Source: Crocodylus rhombifer
Taxonomy: Eukaryota > Chordata > Crocodylia > Crocodylidae
Direction of reading: 5' to 3'
DNA length: 64,000 nucleotides
NCBI GenBank assembly: GCA_038503035.1
Contig: JAVSML010021649.1
Location: 254,271-318,270, forward strand
Positions 10,817-21,419 of the stretch are shown piece by piece (the first letter of the stretch is position 1; each line of letters begins with the position of its first letter). Under the pieces are notes generated by a model. It made no database searches, was not told the origin of the DNA, and saw only the letters and a program-made list of their open reading frames with translations. The position numbers and the translations under genes are program-made.

Positions 10817-11547
10817 GGGGGAGGAGGCAATTTGGTAGGATGTGAATAAGAATCTTCCTGGCAGCAGAGAGGAGGCAATGCCTTAGTAGTTCCCACACAC
10901 TGACCTGTCCCATTTCTGGAAGATGGTCACAATGTTGGCATTCTTTAAGTCAGGTGGAACTTCCCCATTAACCAATATTTTGATGAGAAGTTGGTAAAAG
11001 TTTTGTGCTAGTGCTGTTCCGGCAGCTTTAAAGACCTCTGTGGGGATGCCATCTGGGCCTGGTGCCTTATTGTTCTTGCCCTGAGTGACAGCACACTAGA
11101 CTTCCTTGAAGGATCGGGGAACAGCAAGAAGTTCTATTACTGGGTGTTGAAGGATGGACTCAATGGTGGCAGCTGAGAACTCAGATTCATGGTTGAGTAG
11201 GATCTTGACGTGCTCCTTCCAGCATTGCTTGATGGATGCATTGTCTGTGAGATAGGTGGAGCCATCTTGGGATCACAAGAGGGTTGGGCTATTGGAACAT
11301 GGCACATAGATGGCTTTTATTGCTTGAAAGAAGCTTCTCATATTGGTCAGAGAAACTCTGGTTCTCCATGGCCCTTGCTTGCTACCACTGGTCATTGATG
11401 CCCTGTAACCTCCTCTGAACTACAGCTTTGAGCTGGTGGTAAATCTCTCATTTTTGCTGTTCAGAGGGTTCATTTTGCCAAATGAAGAATGCAGCTCTCT
11501 TCTGACGGATAAGTGTTAGGATTTCCTCATTGTTCTTGTCAAACCAA
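10817..11547 (-). pseudogene. Reverse transcriptase remnant of a second, non-CR1 LINE
   Basis: On the minus strand, fragments read in order as a LINE endonuclease-RT linker and RT start. QDWFDKNNEEILTLI and RAAFFIWQNEPS are in one frame (11448-11684). Further on, in broken frames, come a VVQRRLQGIND-like piece, and near 10900-10980 a LKNANIVTIFQK-like segment corresponding to the usual LKDAxIVxIYKKK, and an AGKIL-type piece near 10820-10860. The DWFDxNxEEI signature belongs to an RT lineage found widely in fish and reptiles, but I cannot place the clade (RTE-like or another). Many stops, so dead. CR1-B abuts it at the left. Confidence 0.65.
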
Positions 11548-11640
11548 TCTTGATGATCTCCTGAGGTTCCTTTCAACCCTAGGGTTAGAAGGAGGTCATC
11601 TAGTCCATCCCTTATATCAGGACCAAATTGTTCCCTACTA
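11548..11640. repeat. Short CR1 3'-end scraps, tail to tail
   Basis: Bases 11548-11581 read as a CR1 3' end in plus orientation (GATCTCCTGAGGTTCCTTTC). Bases 11585-11640 read as a CR1 3' end in minus orientation (AGAAGGAGGTCATCTAGTCC). Both pieces are too short to classify. Confidence 0.5.
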
Positions 11641-12045
11641 TATTTTCTTACCACTTTGGCCAGTAGTGTTTTATATACATCCATTAGTAGGACTGAAGAA
11701 AATGTTTCACAGGGTGTCTATACATTTAAAGCCACTTTCATCGTTATGCTATTGAGACATCCTCTGTGACTAGAAGGCCTCATTACACCACTTGCAACAG
11801 TTGCAAGTCATTAAAATGTAGTGACCTATTAAAGTTAGTACCTGTTAGAGGAGAACTCTCATCTGACAAGGAACAACATAGCAACACCAAGAAGGCAATT
11901 AGAATATGTTAAACTGCTTGAACATGGCTATTTCTATCTTTCTCTAAGTTGTCCTTGTGGGAATTTCTAAAATTTAAAACTTTGGTGCCAGAGGCATCAC
12001 TAGCATTTTCAGTGCCCTGGACAGGAGAACAGGGGTGGGAGTATG

Positions 12046-12087
<42 letters not shown>

Positions 12088-12411
12088 GAGATCCCCACAC
12101 CCTGGCTGTTGATGCTACAGCACAGACTCACTTGTACCTTGGATGCTGCTACCATTTTGGTGCCTCCTTCTAGCTCTAATTACGCTACTCCTCAATACAC
12201 TCTTACAGTTGAATTATAGGAGGATATTTCTGAAAGAAAGTTGGCATAAGCCATAAATTGCTGCTAGGCTACTATTCATAGCTGTTATCCTGTCATCATC
12301 TCCATATAATGCTTCTATATATGTAATGTTATGTTTTGGAACATGTTGCCTGTGTATTCCTATGCATTTCCTATATATAGGCTGCAAGTCTGACAGCAAA
12401 CACATTTGCAC
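11641..12411. other. Spacer with a CTG repeat
   Basis: AT-rich except around the trinucleotide repeat at 12048-12086. No gene seen. Confidence 0.45.
12048..12086. repeat. (CTG)13 trinucleotide microsatellite
   Basis: Thirteen uninterrupted CTG units. The minus-strand frame across it reads polyserine, which is a by-product of the repeat and not a gene. Confidence 0.97.
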
Positions 12412-12416
12412 AAGGC

Positions 12417-13714
12417 TGAACCTCCCTCACAATGCATTTTTAATTGCAAAAAATAAGCAAGCAGATAATGTGACTTATGTGTTTGGTCAAGACAGCTCAG
12501 ATTGTATGCACTCTCTTAGTGTCAGGAGAACCTGTTCACGAGCAAGCTATAGACCATGAATTAGCAGCAGAATGTATTCAGCAAATAAATTCAGCCTTTT
12601 ACAAGATGGGCCCTGTCCCTGGAGTCAAAGTAATGAGTGGCACTTACCAGCAGCTCAGGACCAGACGTGCACAAGGTGGAGGGAGGAACCTGCGCGGCTC
12701 GTTAGCCGCCTTTTTGTTCAATTACAGCCAGCTGATGACATCAGCGTTGGATGCCGGCCAGCAGCAATAAGAACGGTGACCACGGCTGCAGAGGGGGTGG
12801 ATAGCACGGGCAAGAAGCTGCAGCTGCCGTTGGTGACGAGAGGAGCCTCCGCTGCAAGACTCACGGAGCCAGGAGAGCCGACAGAGACACGGGTGGAGCA
12901 GGGCCAAACCTCCCGACGGGAGCCCGCACTGGACAATGCAGGAACTGTAGGCACGACACCTGAGGAGGCGGCTGGAGGAGTACCCGGGAGTGACGCGACC
13001 CACAGGTGGGGTGCTGGGACAACGGGGCACGGAGAAAGCCGCACCAGGGAGGGAAGACCACTGGAGAGCCCTGAGGGGGTACAATAGGAGTGAGCATTGC
13101 CGCTAGGCCCAGATAGAGTGACGGTTAGAAGGGAGGAACACTGGAGGTGGTCAGCCCAGGTCGGGCCAGAAGAAAACCCGGGGAGTGTTCGGGGTAGACC
13201 AATAAGAGGGTATGGAGAGACGGGGCGTTTGGCATTTTGGTTGTTTCATTTGTTTAGTCAATCTTGGCTAAGGGGCAGAGAGCTAGGGGAGTGTGCCCCG
13301 GAGACCGAGGCTGAAGGGAAGCCTCTGTAAGTCTATCTTTTTCCTTTGAATACCTTCCCCTGAAGGGAGAGGTGGAGGCAAGGAGGGCCGTGGGGCAGAT
13401 CCTTACAGCAATCACCGTGGCCAGGGGCTGTTGGCACTTAGAGGCAGGCCAAGAGGCGTTGCTCCACAGCTGGGAACAAGGACAACGGACAAGTGACACA
13501 CTGAAGGTAGTGTGAGGCCGGGGTGTAGGGTTGGCAGAGCCCCGTGAGTGACCACCGGGGAATCCTGGGCCACAGGGTACCCCATCAACCAACCCCTCCT
13601 ACTGAGGAACATCAAGTCGTGGCAGGAGAGAATGGGGTTGGGGACACGGGAAGAAGAGAGCTACTCCAGCGCAGACAAGTTCCCGACAGGTGTTTGACAT
13701 CAACCTGTAGGGCA
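12417..13714 (+). mobile_element. LTR-like element, boundaries tentative
   Basis: A GC-rich block from about 12640 carries the core motif CATCAAGTCGTGGCAGG at 13610-13626, shared with the LTRs at 29304-30314, 41797-42922 and, more weakly, 44821-45807. In those the motif lies 105-120 bases before the 3' end, which predicts an end near 13714. There the sequence ends GGCA and is followed by AAGGC (13715-13719). AAGGC followed by TG occurs at 12412-12418, giving a possible TG..CA element with a 5-bp duplication. The first 200 bases do not look like the other LTRs, so the left end may be wrong. Frames such as 12572-13087 are GC-driven and not coding. Confidence 0.45.
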
Positions 13715-13863
13715 AAGGCCGCTCGAGAGTGGTTATTCGAAGCCCAGTGGTCACAGGCCCCAAGACATTTCTCCTGGTAACATTAACAATCTCAATCTCT
13801 TCACAGACAGTTCTTATAGGGTGCTATGTATGACAGTCAACATTTACCATTTTTATGTATGGA

Positions 13864-13885
13864 CTAGCCCATCGTGAATGATGGG
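13864..13885 (-). other. Helitron 3' terminal hairpin plus CTAG
   Basis: A perfect 6-bp stem with a 6-base loop is followed on the minus strand by CTAG and T. In Helitrons this structure signals the end of transfer. Confidence 0.75.
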
Positions 13886-14622
13886 GGGGCAGGCGGGCAG
13901 CTATGGTGTGGCACCACCCAGTGCCCTGCAGTGCTGCCACTCTGCCTCTGGCCCTGTGCACCCTGCACCCCACCGTGTTCCCCACATCCCCTGCATCTGG
14001 CCCTGTGTGCCCCCCACATTCAGCCCTGTGCACCCCCCCAGTCCTCGCTTCGTACCACACCCCCCATATCCAGCCAGTGCTCCCCACATTCCCTGCATCC
14101 AACTCCACCTCCCACATCCAGCCCCATGTGCTCCCTCACCCCCTGCGTCTAGCCCTGTGTACCCCCCCACCCACTGCCACTCCACCCTGCACCACCCCCA
14201 GCTCCCAGGAATAGGGGAGGAAGGCAGCTTGCACACGGCAGTGGCCACCGACACCCAGCAGCAGGCAATATCCCCCACTCCCTGACCCTCTCTGCTGGCT
14301 GTTGTTAGGACTGGCTGGTGGCGGCAACAGGGGGTGGGGAGAGCATGTGGCAGTGATGGGGGGGCACTGCCCCCAGAAACTCCCCCTTCCCCTTCCCACT
14401 CTCCTCCCTCCCTCCTCTCCTCCCCGCTGCCTCCCCATCTCTGCCAGCTGTTGTTGTGGGGGGAGGGTGGCATGGCTGCTCCCTCGCTCCCTCACCCCCA
14501 TTGTCTTTAACACTCTGGATCCTTGAACCCAATCAATGCGCACCCTCTTGGCAGCACATGCACAGTTGGCCCAGAGCATTATGGACAGACAGACAGACAG
14601 ACTAAGGCCTTTATTATATAGA
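13864..14622 (-). mobile_element. Non-autonomous Helitron
   Basis: On the minus strand the element starts TCTATATAATAAAGG, a Helitron-like 5' end, and finishes with a hairpin (CCCATC, loop of six, GATGGG; 13868-13885) followed by CTAG (13864-13867) and a host T. A 3' hairpin followed by CTRR-T is the hallmark of Helitrons. The host base at the 5' end is T where A is expected, which may be a point change or a one-base boundary shift. The 759-bp body is C-rich and contains no Rep/helicase sequence. A run of GACA units lies near the 5' end (14584-14602). A related 5' end occurs at 58721-58810. Confidence 0.7.
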
Positions 14623-14699
14623 ATGCCAAATATACAATGTTAACTGATAGCGTTTGTGCTCAGCTTTCCTGGAGGACAGTATGTTACAAAGTAACATTC

Positions 14700-17407
14700 A
14701 CCGCATGACTGGGCAGTGAATGTCAAGGGCTATAGGCTGTACAGGAGGGACAGGATAGGAAGGAAAGGTGGGGGCGTGGCACTCTACATTAAGGAGGAAT
14801 ACCCATCCTCATCAATTAACAAAGAATCAGAGGAAGGGCACTCTGAAGTGTTTTGGGTTAGAATACAAGGCAAGGGGAAAGAGACTTAACAGTGGGGGTC
14901 TACTACAGACTTCCCAACCAAGGGGAAGAGCTCGATCAGCAATTCTTAGGTCAGCTCACGGAGGTAGTGAAGTCTAAGGATGTGGTAGTCATGGGGGACC
15001 TGAACTTCCTGGACATCTGCTGGGAAGAGCAGTCAGCCAGGTTTGACCACTCACGTAGGTTCTTAGCCAGAATGCAGGACCTCCATCTAACCCAGGAGGT
15101 GCACAGCCCCACCAGGGGAGACGCCTTCTTGGACCTGGTGCTGGCCACGGGAGATGACCTGGTGAGGGGGCTGCAGGTGCTCGACCACCTGGGCGACAGT
15201 GATCATCACCTGCTGGAATTCACCATCCAGCGCAAGGTGGCAAAGGCCTGCAGCAAGGCAGCAGCCATAGATTTCAGGAGGGCGGACTTCAATGAGCTAA
15301 GGAGAATAGTCAGGGAAGCACTGAGGTCCCAGAGGGGAGGGAGCCAAGTGCCCAAGGAGAGTGGTTGCTCCTTAAGGAGACGATCCTTCAAGCCCAAACG
15401 GAGGTAATCCCAATGAGGATCAAAGGGAGCAGGAGAGCACACAAGCCCCCATGGCTCACCAAAAGCATCCAGGAATGTCTCTTAGCTAAAAGGGAGGCGT
15501 ACACCCAATGGAAAGGAGGGGCCATCATCAGGGAGGGCTATACAGCAGTTGCTAGGGGATGTAGGGGGGCAGTCAGGAGGGCCAAGGCGGAGATGGAACT
15601 GGGACTAGCTTCCCAGATCAAGGACAACAAGAAGTCCTTCTTTAAATACATAGGGGGCAAAAAGAAGGTTCCGGGTAATGTGGGGTCCCTGCAGGACACG
15701 TTAGGAAATTTGTTCGTGACACCAGACAACAAAGCCAACATATTTAACGATTTCTTTGCCTCCATTTTCCTAAGCAGGGACTGGAACAGTCACCCCCCAC
15801 CCCCGCTGGGCCCACCTCAGTCCCCAGGGGAGGCACACCTGGTCCAAGGGTTAGTGAGAAACTAGTTAGGGAACTTCTGGAGGGACTGGATGTATTCAAG
15901 TCAGCTGGTCCAGATGATCTCCACCCTAGAGTACAAAAGGAATTGGCTGAGGTCATTGCAGGACCCCGGCACAGCTTTACGAGCACTTGTGATGCTCTGG
16001 CATGGTGCCAGAGGACTGGAAGAGGGTCAACGTGGTTCCTATCTTCAAAAAGGGGAAGAAGGAGGACCCAGGAAACTATATGCCAGTTAGTCTTACCTCG
16101 ATCCTGGGCAAGCTTTTTGAGAAAATTATTCTGGCACATATCCACGAGGGGCCAGCAGGAGAGGTCATGCTTAGGGGCAACCAACACAGGTTCATTAGTG
16201 GCAGGTCCTGTCAGACCAACCTGGTGGCCTTCTATGATCAGATCACCAAATCATTAGATGAAGGGGTAGCAGTGGACATAGTCTTCCTGGACTTTTGGAA
16301 AGCCTTCGACACTGTCTCTTACCCCGTTCTCATTAAGAAACTGGGGGACTGTGGTGTCGACACCCACACAGTCAATTGGGCTGTCAACTGGCTGGAGGGC
16401 CGCACCCAGAGAGTGGTGGTGGATGGGTCATTTTCAACCTGGAGGGGTGTGGGCAGTGGGGTTCTGCAGGGCTCTGTCCTCGGGCCCGCACTGTTCAACA
16501 TCTTCATCAGCGACTTGGACGAGGGGGTAAAAAGCAACCTGTTCAAATCTGCTGATGACACTAAGATGTGGTGGGGATGTGGGCACACTAGAAGGGAGGA
16601 ATAGGCTGCAATCGGACCTAGACAGGATACACAGGTGGGCAGATGAGAATAGGATGGGATTCAACACCGACAAATGCAAAGTGATGCACCTGGGGAGGAA
16701 GAACTGACAGCATACCTACAGGCTGGGAAACTCCCTTCTTGTCAGTGCAGAGGCAGAAAAGGATCTTGGAGTCATCATTGACTCCATTATGAACATGGGC
16801 CAGCAGTGTGGGGATGCAGTCAGGAAGGCCAACCACACCCTGTCGTGCATCCACAGATGCATCTCGAGCATGTCCAAAGAGGTGATCCTCCTTCTCTATG
16901 TGGCACTGTTCAGGCCGCAGCTGGAGTACTGAGTCCAGTTCTGGATGCCGCATTTCAGGAGGGATGTGGACAACATGGAGAGGGTCCAGAGGAGGGCCAC
17001 TCGCATGATCGGGGGCAGCAGGGCAGGCCCTATGAGGAGAGGCTACGGGACCTGAACCTCTTCAGCCTCCACAAGAGAAGGCTGAGGGGGGATCTAGTGG
17101 CCTGTTATAAACTAGTCAGGGGGGATCCCTGTTCCCCTGAGCACTGCCAGGAATAACGGTCACAAGCTGGCAGAGGGTAGGCTTAGGTTAGATATCAGGA
17201 GGCGCTACTTCACAGTCAGGGTGGCTAGGATCTGGAACCAACTTCCAAGAGAAGTGGTGCTGGCTCCTACCCTGGGGGTCTTTAAGAGGAGGCTAGATGA
17301 ACATCTTGCTGGGGTTGTTTGACCCCAGTACTCTTTTCTGCCATGGCAGGGGGTCGGACTAGATGGTCTACTCAGGTCCCTTCTGACCCTAGAAACTATG
17401 AAACTAT
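14700..17407 (+). mobile_element. CR1 LINE copy J (second 3'-end type)
   Basis: 5'-truncated in the endonuclease domain (HDW-like segment near 14702) and complete at the 3' end, which finishes CTAGAAACTATGAAACTAT. The protein differs clearly from CR1-C, and the 3' region has the TGCCATGGCAGGGGGTCGGA block shared with CR1-L; CR1-K is related. It therefore represents a second subfamily. Confidence 0.92.
14703..17320 (+). pseudogene. CR1 ORF2 remnant: endonuclease and RT (copy J)
   Basis: Pieces in several frames cover the endonuclease (14892-15407: GVYYRLP, VVMGDLNFLDI, LGDSDHHLLEF; the DFN motif is DLN), the linker (15365-15865) and the RT. RT blocks in 16002-16604 include [18 protein letters not shown], the catalytic [12 protein letters not shown] and [22 protein letters not shown]. 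The FADD box reads SADD (first residue changed, both aspartates kept). Further pieces reach [13 protein letters not shown] and [18 protein letters not shown] near 17050-17120. There is a stop in the consensus QLEYCVQF block (16930-16932). Several frameshifts make it inactive. Confidence 0.9.
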
Positions 17408-17719
17408 TGAAGTAACAGATTGCTGGATTCCAGGATAATTATATTGAAGTGTGTTGCATACTCCAGTGAAACACTATAATGGTTTTAGGTGATAGCTAGA
17501 TATTTCCCTCCAAAAAAGAGAAGCCTCCAGGGTACAGTGATAAAGCAAGAAAGAGGTAGTCAGGCTAATCCCAGAGAAGAGCAGCTTTATTGTGTTGTGA
17601 CTTTTGCCTGTCTAGCAACATTTCCTCTCCTACCACATTATCTGCAGTTCCTTCTTTTTAAATGTTGGACTCCATTTTAGAACTGCTAAACATATGCTAC
17701 ATCCGTCATTAGTGTGCAT
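17408..17719. other. AT-rich spacer
   Basis: No gene or recognised repeat. Confidence 0.45.
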
Positions 17720-18250
17720 GTTTGGGAGCTAGTCACACTTATTTTTTACTTTTTGTAGGCTAGCTTTTATTGTTTGGGAGGAAAGTATGCAAATGTAAAG
17801 GACAGGTGGTTCAGATATTTCTGTCCACAGGTCCTCCCATCCAAAATGGTAAAGTTTGCAGGCGTACAAATGTTGCAAATGAAAAATGGCACAAAAAATC
17901 ACTAAGTGGTCAGCATTTCCTGTGAGTTGTACAGAGATGTGCAGGAGATGGCCCTCAGCTCTTGCACAGAGATGATGCGTGTGAGGAGCAGGACAGGTTC
18001 TAGACAGCAGCTGTTCTCTAGAGTTTTGTGGATCATCAATTTCTTCAGAGAAGTGTTTGTGAGCACAAGTCTCTGTAGTGGGTTCAGGCTGAAAACTGAT
18101 ACTTGCTACCAGAGGCAATGAGTATGTGGGGGCCCAAAGACCCTGCCCCCTCGGGAAGAGGGCTTTCACCTGAAATGTGTAAAACTTTTCACATGTCCAT
18201 CATCTTAGTGCCCCCACTCCCCCGCAAAAATAAAAGTTTGCCCCTATGCT
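17720..18250 (-). repeat. Dispersed repeat, copy 2 (longer), with a 146-aa open frame
   Basis: Bases 18118-18248 match 3903-4033. On the minus strand an open frame (17729-18169) begins inside the shared part and continues past it. I do not recognise the protein. The shared part in copy 1 does not keep the frame, so an interspersed repeat with a remnant frame is more likely than a host exon. Confidence 0.55.
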
Positions 18251-18661
18251 TTCTACATCTATAAAAGCTGAAAACCCTGAGTCTGTTGTTGCATAGGTCA
18301 GGGTCTAAAACTCATGGAGTTGCATAGGCAACCTGCCCTGCACTCTGGACCTAGCCCACAAATCAACTCTGCATTTCAGAACCTGAAGACCAACAGTGGA
18401 GGAATGGCAGCAACCAGTGGCAGTGGCAGTGGCAGTGGAGTAGCAATCCCCAGCAGCAATTTCTAGAAGCCATCCCTATTCAAAGGGGCATGGGCAAGCA
18501 ACAGAGAAGCCTGCAGGTGACTGCACTCACAGTCAGGCACAACTGCCTGATTGGGAACAGGACCCATCTCTTTGGTATAAGAACAGGCTCTGAGCAGTGG
18601 AGCCAGCAGTTTGTTATGACCAGCTGGAGGGAGAGCATTACCCAGCTGGAGTTGGTGCTCA
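18251..18661. other. Spacer with a CAGTGG hexamer repeat
   Basis: No gene seen. (CAGTGG)4 lies at 18415-18438. Confidence 0.5.
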
Positions 18662-19599
18662 TGTAACATTTTGGAGGTACAGGGCAGGAGCTATGGGGAA
18701 GGTGGAGGCTCCTGGTCCTGGGGTATGACCTAAAACTACACCCTGCTGGGGCTGGATGGTGTGGTGGGACTGCCTGTGGCAGGGTAGTTCCCACGAAATG
18801 CCACACCTGAATCTCCCCAGTGAAGGGTGAGTATGGGATGCCAGAAAGCTGCAGCCCCCTGTGCCTTGCGGGTTACCCTGTGGAGGGGAAAGGCTAAGGG
18901 AGCACACCCTGAAGACAAAGCAAGGGCCCAGGTTTATGGTGTGGAGCCTGAGCTGGGGTCCAGGCCATGAAGGGGCCTGAGATGGCCCAGGTCCACAACA
19001 AGGCCTGAGGCATATAAAAGGAACCAGGTGTGATGCTCCAGGGGGGTGGGATTCTGAGCCCCAAGAAGGAACTGAGTGTGAGGCTCCAGGGGCAAGGGGA
19101 TTGAAGGCCCAGTGTTCAGCAGGGAATTGAGGCCCAGTATGGGAAATAAGGGGACCAAAAGGGTCCAGAAACAGGCAGACAGCCTGTAACAAAGGGAGTG
19201 ACTGGGAGCTCCAAGTAGGTGATTGTGAGCCCAGTGTGAGGCCACAGAGATCAAGAGTCCTGACATGAGGGGATAGGAATTGCAATCCCCAGTGTGAGGG
19301 CACGGGAGTGAGAGTCCCAGTGTGGGGTATGCTGTAGTCCAGGTGTTAAGCCAAATAAGCTATAGACTGGATGTTAGGCCATAGATACCATCTGTGAGGC
19401 ATGGGAAACGGTATAAGGGGAAATTTGGAGCTGTGTATACCCTTGACATCAGGGCAATTAAATGGGCAGCCTCCTGCCTAGTTTACAATTTTCAATCAAC
19501 CTCATCAAAGGCATAGCAGGTGAGGTAGGCAAGCGGTTAGCCCTGAAACAAGTGGGCAGGCCAACAATTAGACCAGTCCCAGGGTGCCTACTTGTTACA
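18662..19599 (+). mobile_element. LTR-like element of the shared superfamily
   Basis: The element starts TGTAACA and ends TTGTTACA, giving matched ends. The core motif appears as CATCAAAGGCATAGCAGGTGA-type sequence at 19503-19523, 96 bases before the proposed end, as in 44821-45807. A strong TATA box (CATATAAAAGG) lies at 19011-19021. No clear target duplication is seen (GCTCA left, TAGCA right), so boundaries remain provisional. Confidence 0.5.
19011..19021 (+). promoter_or_regulatory. TATA box in the LTR-like element
   Basis: CATATAAAAGG is a near-consensus TATA box about 350 bases into the element. It is the likely start signal of the LTR's own transcript. Confidence 0.4.
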
Positions 19600-19639
19600 T
19601 AGCAGCAGAGGCCAGCAACATCTGGGATTGTGGATGAGT

Positions 19640-19870
19640 TGTGTGGAGCTGGTCAGTGGGCTGGATCCTGAATGGGGGGTCAATCTATGAGCTGGATACA
19701 GAGCACAGTGCTGTGTCATCTGGTCTGCAGAGTCATCAGTCTGCAGAGCTGCCTGTAGAGCCAGAACTTTGGCAGTGCCAGCATTAATTACTTCTCCTTC
19801 CACCACCAAATTTCTGGTCCCATGAGTAGCACCATGGACCAGATGACACAAATTTGCACTCCAGATCCAT
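19640..19870. mobile_element. Fragment of the hAT MITE family seen at 29046-29281
   Basis: Bases around 19780-19850 match 29185-29255 in landmarks: ATTAATTAC, a CT-rich stretch, AAATTTC, CCAT, and CCAGATG. Terminal repeats and duplications are not visible, so the ends are approximate. Confidence 0.4.
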
Positions 19871-20479
19871 GCTTCAGATAATGGGAGCTGTGGCAATTAA
19901 CACTGGCACTGTTCATCCTGCCACCAAGGTTTCTGTTTCCATGGGGAACTGTGAAGGCCAGAAAGCACAGGTCTGTGGGCCAGATATAACCTGCAGACTG
20001 TATCCTTGATATCCATGTCTAAAGTACTAGAGCTGTGTGCTGTAGGTGATGACAAGAGAGATTCTGTTGCCCTTGTCATGGGGTTGGTATTTGTGCTAGA
20101 GAGCCTCTCTAGCGAGGCATCTACTTCTCTCGGCATGATTCTCTACTGCCTCACCCCTACGGGCAGACAGCTTGGCCTGCTGACCCGATTAGTATAGTGC
20201 CTGATGCTCTTATTATAGTGCCACGTCTTGATGTTTACAGTGTGGCAGTGAAGATCGTGCTGCTGGAACAGAAGAGAGTAAGAAGTGCTGGGGCGGCTGG
20301 CCTGAGCATGAATATTCACTGATGAACTGGACAGAAGCTGGGAAGCAAGATGCACAGAGGGCAGGAATGCCACAGTTTATTAGCTCCTGCCAGTTTTGGT
20401 TGGCTGGGTGCAGGACCAGGGAAGATCAAAAACCGCACCCTGCAACAACTAGAAGAAGGGGAGAAGAAAGCAAAAGTGG
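19871..20479. other. Unassigned sequence
   Basis: No gene recognised. Some of it may belong to the LTR-like block that is clear further right. Confidence 0.35.
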
Positions 20480-21038
20480 ACTGGAGATAGACCAGAAGAT
20501 GTGGAGAGAGTTTTGTGAAGAGAAATTAATTTACTAAAAGAAGAGAATAGCAAAGATCACCCCAGGAGGGGTAAAGGGATGAAAGCAAATAGCTTTCTCC
20601 CTTTGAGGCTCGGAGGAGTTTCCACACTTAACTGTAGTGAAACAGTTGAGGGGAAATGACCGATAGGACCCAGGGATGAACAACCCATACCATGACCAGC
20701 CTGCAGTAGAAGACATCCAAACCATGAGTGACGGTACTGCAGACCAGGGCATTTGTGCAAACAGATGCTCTGAACTCTTCAGCCCTCAGAGGCACTTAAA
20801 TGCTTAGTAAAGAGGGGCTTATCTATACACAGCTTGTAATGATCAGCTTATCAGGCGTATTTTACAAAGATAAAGCAGCTGAGTAGGGTGGCTAGCCTCC
20901 CTCCTTTTTTCTTAAGTACATCAAGTCATGGCAGGAAAGATTGGGTGAACAAGCTAGAAGAAAAAGAACTTCCCCATAAATCTTAGCTGGGATATCCTTA
21001 ATACGCCCGCTCCAGGGAGTTCCAGACTACTCACTACA
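20480..21038 (+). mobile_element. LTR-like fragment carrying the core motif
   Basis: CATCAAGTCATGGCAGG at 20929-20945 matches the core motif at 13610 with one change, and the following bases also align. By spacing from that motif the 3' end should lie near 21038, where the sequence reads CACTACA. The left end is not resolved and no target duplication was found. Confidence 0.4.
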
Positions 21039-21419
21039 TGAATAGAGAGTCACACAAAGTAGGGACACTCCCACAATAGTTATAAAGGATGGGAGGAAGG
21101 TCTTATGTCTCCTTGCATCAGCAATTGGCCAGATCAAGCAATGCATCCTCCCCTACACGCATCCTGGTGCCAACCAGATGTTAAAGTCACAATTGGGTAA
21201 GTAAGGTTCTGCTGCCTTTCTACAGTGGCTTTCTAAATGTCCAGGGCAACCAGTATAATCCTGAAGCCTTAAAAGAAAAAAAATAGTTCCTAAATGAAAA
21301 ACAAATCTTGCAATGCAAATATTCCCGCTTTAAACCAAAGCTTCTTCCATTATGTCTTAACAGTGTTTCACATTGATCAATCACAGTCCTTCCCAGTAAA
21401 GGGACTGAGGGGTGAGAAA

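Noticed and set aside
11909..12100. Polyserine protein on the minus strand
   Set aside because: Direct translation of the CTG microsatellite.
12572..13097. 171-aa and overlapping frames, possible gene
   Set aside because: GC-rich LTR-like sequence with open frames on both strands and no family match.
13874..14579. Proline-, serine- and glycine-rich frames on both strands
   Set aside because: Products of the C-rich Helitron body; no conserved domain is visible.
18415..18438. Minisatellite of interest
   Set aside because: Only four hexamer units.
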